Origin: a virus
IMG/VR virus record: IMGVR_UViG_3300042527_001311
Coordinates: 1 to 21,579 of that record
Length of the DNA: 21,579 nucleotides
Reading direction: 5' to 3' (one strand)
How positions within the stretch are numbered: the stretch's first letter is position 1; each line of letters begins with the position of its first letter. The notes under the pieces are model-generated. The model made no database searches and had not been told where the DNA came from. It saw nothing but the letters and a program-made list of their open reading frames with translations. Positions 20,071 to 21,579 of this stretch are shown here, one piece after another. The position numbers and the translations under genes are program-made.

Positions 20071-20099
20071 ATACTAAGGGAGCCGCCATCGTCAGTCAA
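20071..20099 (-). promoter_or_regulatory. Sigma70-like promoter for the glycosyltransferase and lysis operon
   Basis: On the - strand TTGACT (20099-20094, 5/6 match) and TAGTAT (20076-20071, 4/6) are spaced by 17 bases, just after the stop of the large upstream gene. Only six bases separate the -10 box from ATG 20064, so transcription would start at or next to the start codon and give a nearly leaderless message. AGGA touches the ATG and is too close to work normally. Confidence 0.55.
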
Positions 20100-20102
20100 G
20101 GA

Positions 20103-21579
20103 TTATTGTGTGCGCTCCACGTAGGCGCCGCGCGTAACTTTGGGCACGCCCTTGCCCGACTCCGGCACCAGATACTGCTTCACCTTGTTGCGGATGGACG
20201 TGATGAAGGCCTGGTTGTCGAGGATGATGCGGGCGTCGGGCTCCTTGCCCTCGTCCCGGCGGGCGATCTCCTGGAAGAGTTCCTCCACCCGCCGCTCATA
20301 CTTGCGGACATCCTCGGGGGTGCGCGCCTGCGACGCCGCGGCGATGTTGGTGGCGATGCTATCGCTATAGGACTTGCGCAGGGAATCCATGCGCGTCCCA
20401 ATTTCCTTGGCCTCGCGCTTGGCATCCCTCGCCTCGGCGATGCGCGTGGGGGTGAAGCCCAGGGCAACGGCAATGGCCGTAGGAATATCCTGCAACTCCG
20501 AAGCGGGGAGGGCCGGCTCGATCTTGCCCGGCGTAATGTACCCCGTATCGCGCATCTCCACCGCGCGCGCCACGTTGCGCACCGCCACGGGGAAGAGGGA
20601 GGCCAGGGCCATCATCGGCATGTCCTTGGACATGTAGTTGCTGGCATCCTTGGCGCCCCCCAGCACCGCGCTGGAGAAGGGACCCAGGGAGAAGATGTCG
20701 AACTGGAGGGGGTTGCCCTGGATCATCTCCAGGCCCGTCCTCTTCGAGATGTCGACGCCCGCGGCCCTGAAGGGACCGTTGAAGAACATGGAGGCGAGCT
20801 TCGCCGGCTCACCCTCCTCGAGCATCCCCATCTCCTTGAGGATCTCCGTGAGGCTCTCCTGGAGCTGTGCCTGGAGCGCCGTGGGCGACAACCCCAGGGC
20901 GGCCCCGATGGGCGTCTTTGCGATCTGCCCCAGGAGGAAATCGAGGAGGTCCGCAGTGGAGGAAGCGAAGGGCAGGCCCCACACGCCCGAAGTCATGAAG
21001 ATGCCGGCCATCATCAGCCCCAGCACCTTGCGACCCTCGGGGGACTTCAGGATGCCATCGCCCCCGTAATAGCGCGCCGCCTCGATCCAGTTCCACAGCA
21101 TGTTGATGGGGAAGGACTGGAATTGCGTCACCACCGAGGCATACCCCCTGAAGGCCTTCTGGCGCACCTCGGGCCCCTGGAAGAAGTTGACCTTCTCGAG
21201 GGCGAACTTCACGGCGTCCTCGCGTGTCTCCACCTTGTCGCCCACCGCCCGCGCGGTCTTCGCCATCGACTGCAGCACCGCGGGATTGTTCGCCAGCTTG
21301 TAGGTGGTGATGGCAATGATCATGCGCGACGCCTGCTCGGTGGCCTGGAAGCCCAAGCCCAGCACCTCGAGGACGCGCCCGAAGCGCCGCCCCAGGGCAT
21401 TCACCGCCTCGCTGCTATGCTTCTCGAGGAAGGCGGGGGCCTGGTCGCGCGTCACCATGGGCTGCAGGTACCCCAGGTCCATCATCTTCTGGAGCATCGC
21501 CTTCACGTCGGCGTCCTCCTTGAGGCGCTCCATGGCGAAGACCTTGTCGGCGCGAAACGATGCGCGCATGGCCTTGAGG
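20103..21579 (-). CDS. C-terminal part of a large virion/PLxRFG-like polyvalent protein (5' beyond window)
   Basis: The frame is open to the window edge, so the first Met at 21569 is internal. The visible part, counted from that Met, has helical segments, then TQFQSFPINML (148-158) and a hydrophobic block (182-215: LGLMMAGIFMTSGVWGLPF and DLLDFLLGQI). The FQSFP and GLPF motifs with a following acidic-hydrophobic helix match the C-terminal region of giant phage proteins of the PLxRFG type, which are thought to be injected or internal virion proteins. The end is charged and coiled-coil-like (RKYERRVEELFQEIARRDEG). Function of this part is not known. Confidence 0.55.
   Translation of the reverse strand, partial: LKAMRASFRADKVFAMERLKEDADVKAMLQKMMDLGYLQPMVTRDQAPAFLEKHSSEAVNALGRRFGRVLEVLGLGFQATEQASRMIIAITTYKLANNPAVLQSMAKTARAVGDKVETREDAVKFALEKVNFFQGPEVRQKAFRGYASVVTQFQSFPINMLWNWIEAARYYGGDGILKSPEGRKVLGLMMAGIFMTSGVWGLPFASSTADLLDFLLGQIAKTPIGAALGLSPTALQAQLQESLTEILKEMGMLEEGEPAKLASMFFNGPFRAAGVDISKRTGLEMIQGNPLQFDIFSLGPFSSAVLGGAKDASNYMSKDMPMMALASLFPVAVRNVARAVEMRDTGYITPGKIEPALPASELQDIPTAIAVALGFTPTRIAEARDAKREAKEIGTRMDSLRKSYSDSIATNIAAASQARTPEDVRKYERRVEELFQEIARRDEGKEPDARIILDNQAFITSIRNKVKQYLVPESGKGVPKVTRGAYVERTQ

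Noticed and set aside
1-21579. tRNA genes or attachment sites
   Set aside because: No cloverleaf-like GTTCGA-type segment with a matching acceptor stem was noticed, and there is hardly any non-coding room. A tRNA scan was not possible.

Overview
The window reads as a piece of a tailed double-stranded DNA bacteriophage. It is GC-rich and almost fully coding. Most neighbouring genes overlap by ATGA or GTGA, or by a few bases, and the products include many small phage-type proteins. Its genes include a family A DNA polymerase, a Sak4-like ATPase, a dCMP deaminase, a holin and an endolysin. The GH108-type endolysin without a signal peptide suggests a Gram-negative host, probably a proteobacterium. 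That host assignment is inference, and no host gene, tRNA, rRNA or CRISPR array was seen.

There are two convergent transcription blocks. Positions 1 to 12167 are on the + strand and carry early and replication functions. First come a truncated gene, a small PPC/ENP methylase-like protein and a run of tiny proteins (two with cysteine-pair zinc knuckles, three related MSDI coiled-coil proteins). Then come an XRE-type regulator, a Cas4/RecB-like PD-(D/E)XK nuclease with four cysteines, a winged-helix protein, dCMP deaminase, small membrane and hypothetical proteins, a Sak4-like ATPase and its likely ssDNA-binding partner. After a structured 231-base non-coding leader comes the DNA polymerase region, followed by a standalone TSCPD protein and a small PD-(D/E)XK nuclease.

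Positions 12164 to 21579 are on the - strand and carry late functions, transcribed from right to left. They start with the C-terminus of a large virion-type protein. A likely sigma70-like promoter follows, then a GT8-like glycosyltransferase, a 723-residue fusion (glycosyltransferase, methyltransferase, DUF115-like) and a metallophosphoesterase. Next are several small basic proteins, the lysis group (small membrane protein, three-segment holin, endolysin, secreted protein), and small proteins of unknown role. The two blocks meet with their stop codons overlapping and no room for a terminator.

The most unusual feature is the polymerase. Its 3'-5' exonuclease domain is divided between two genes: motifs Exo I and II sit behind a uracil-DNA-glycosylase-like domain, and Exo III starts the polymerase gene. 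Two small genes lie between. The polymerase gene also carries an intein inside motif B of its active site, so a working enzyme would need both trans-association and protein splicing. A second, AT-richer intein of 260 residues sits in a late-block protein whose mature form is only 56 residues.
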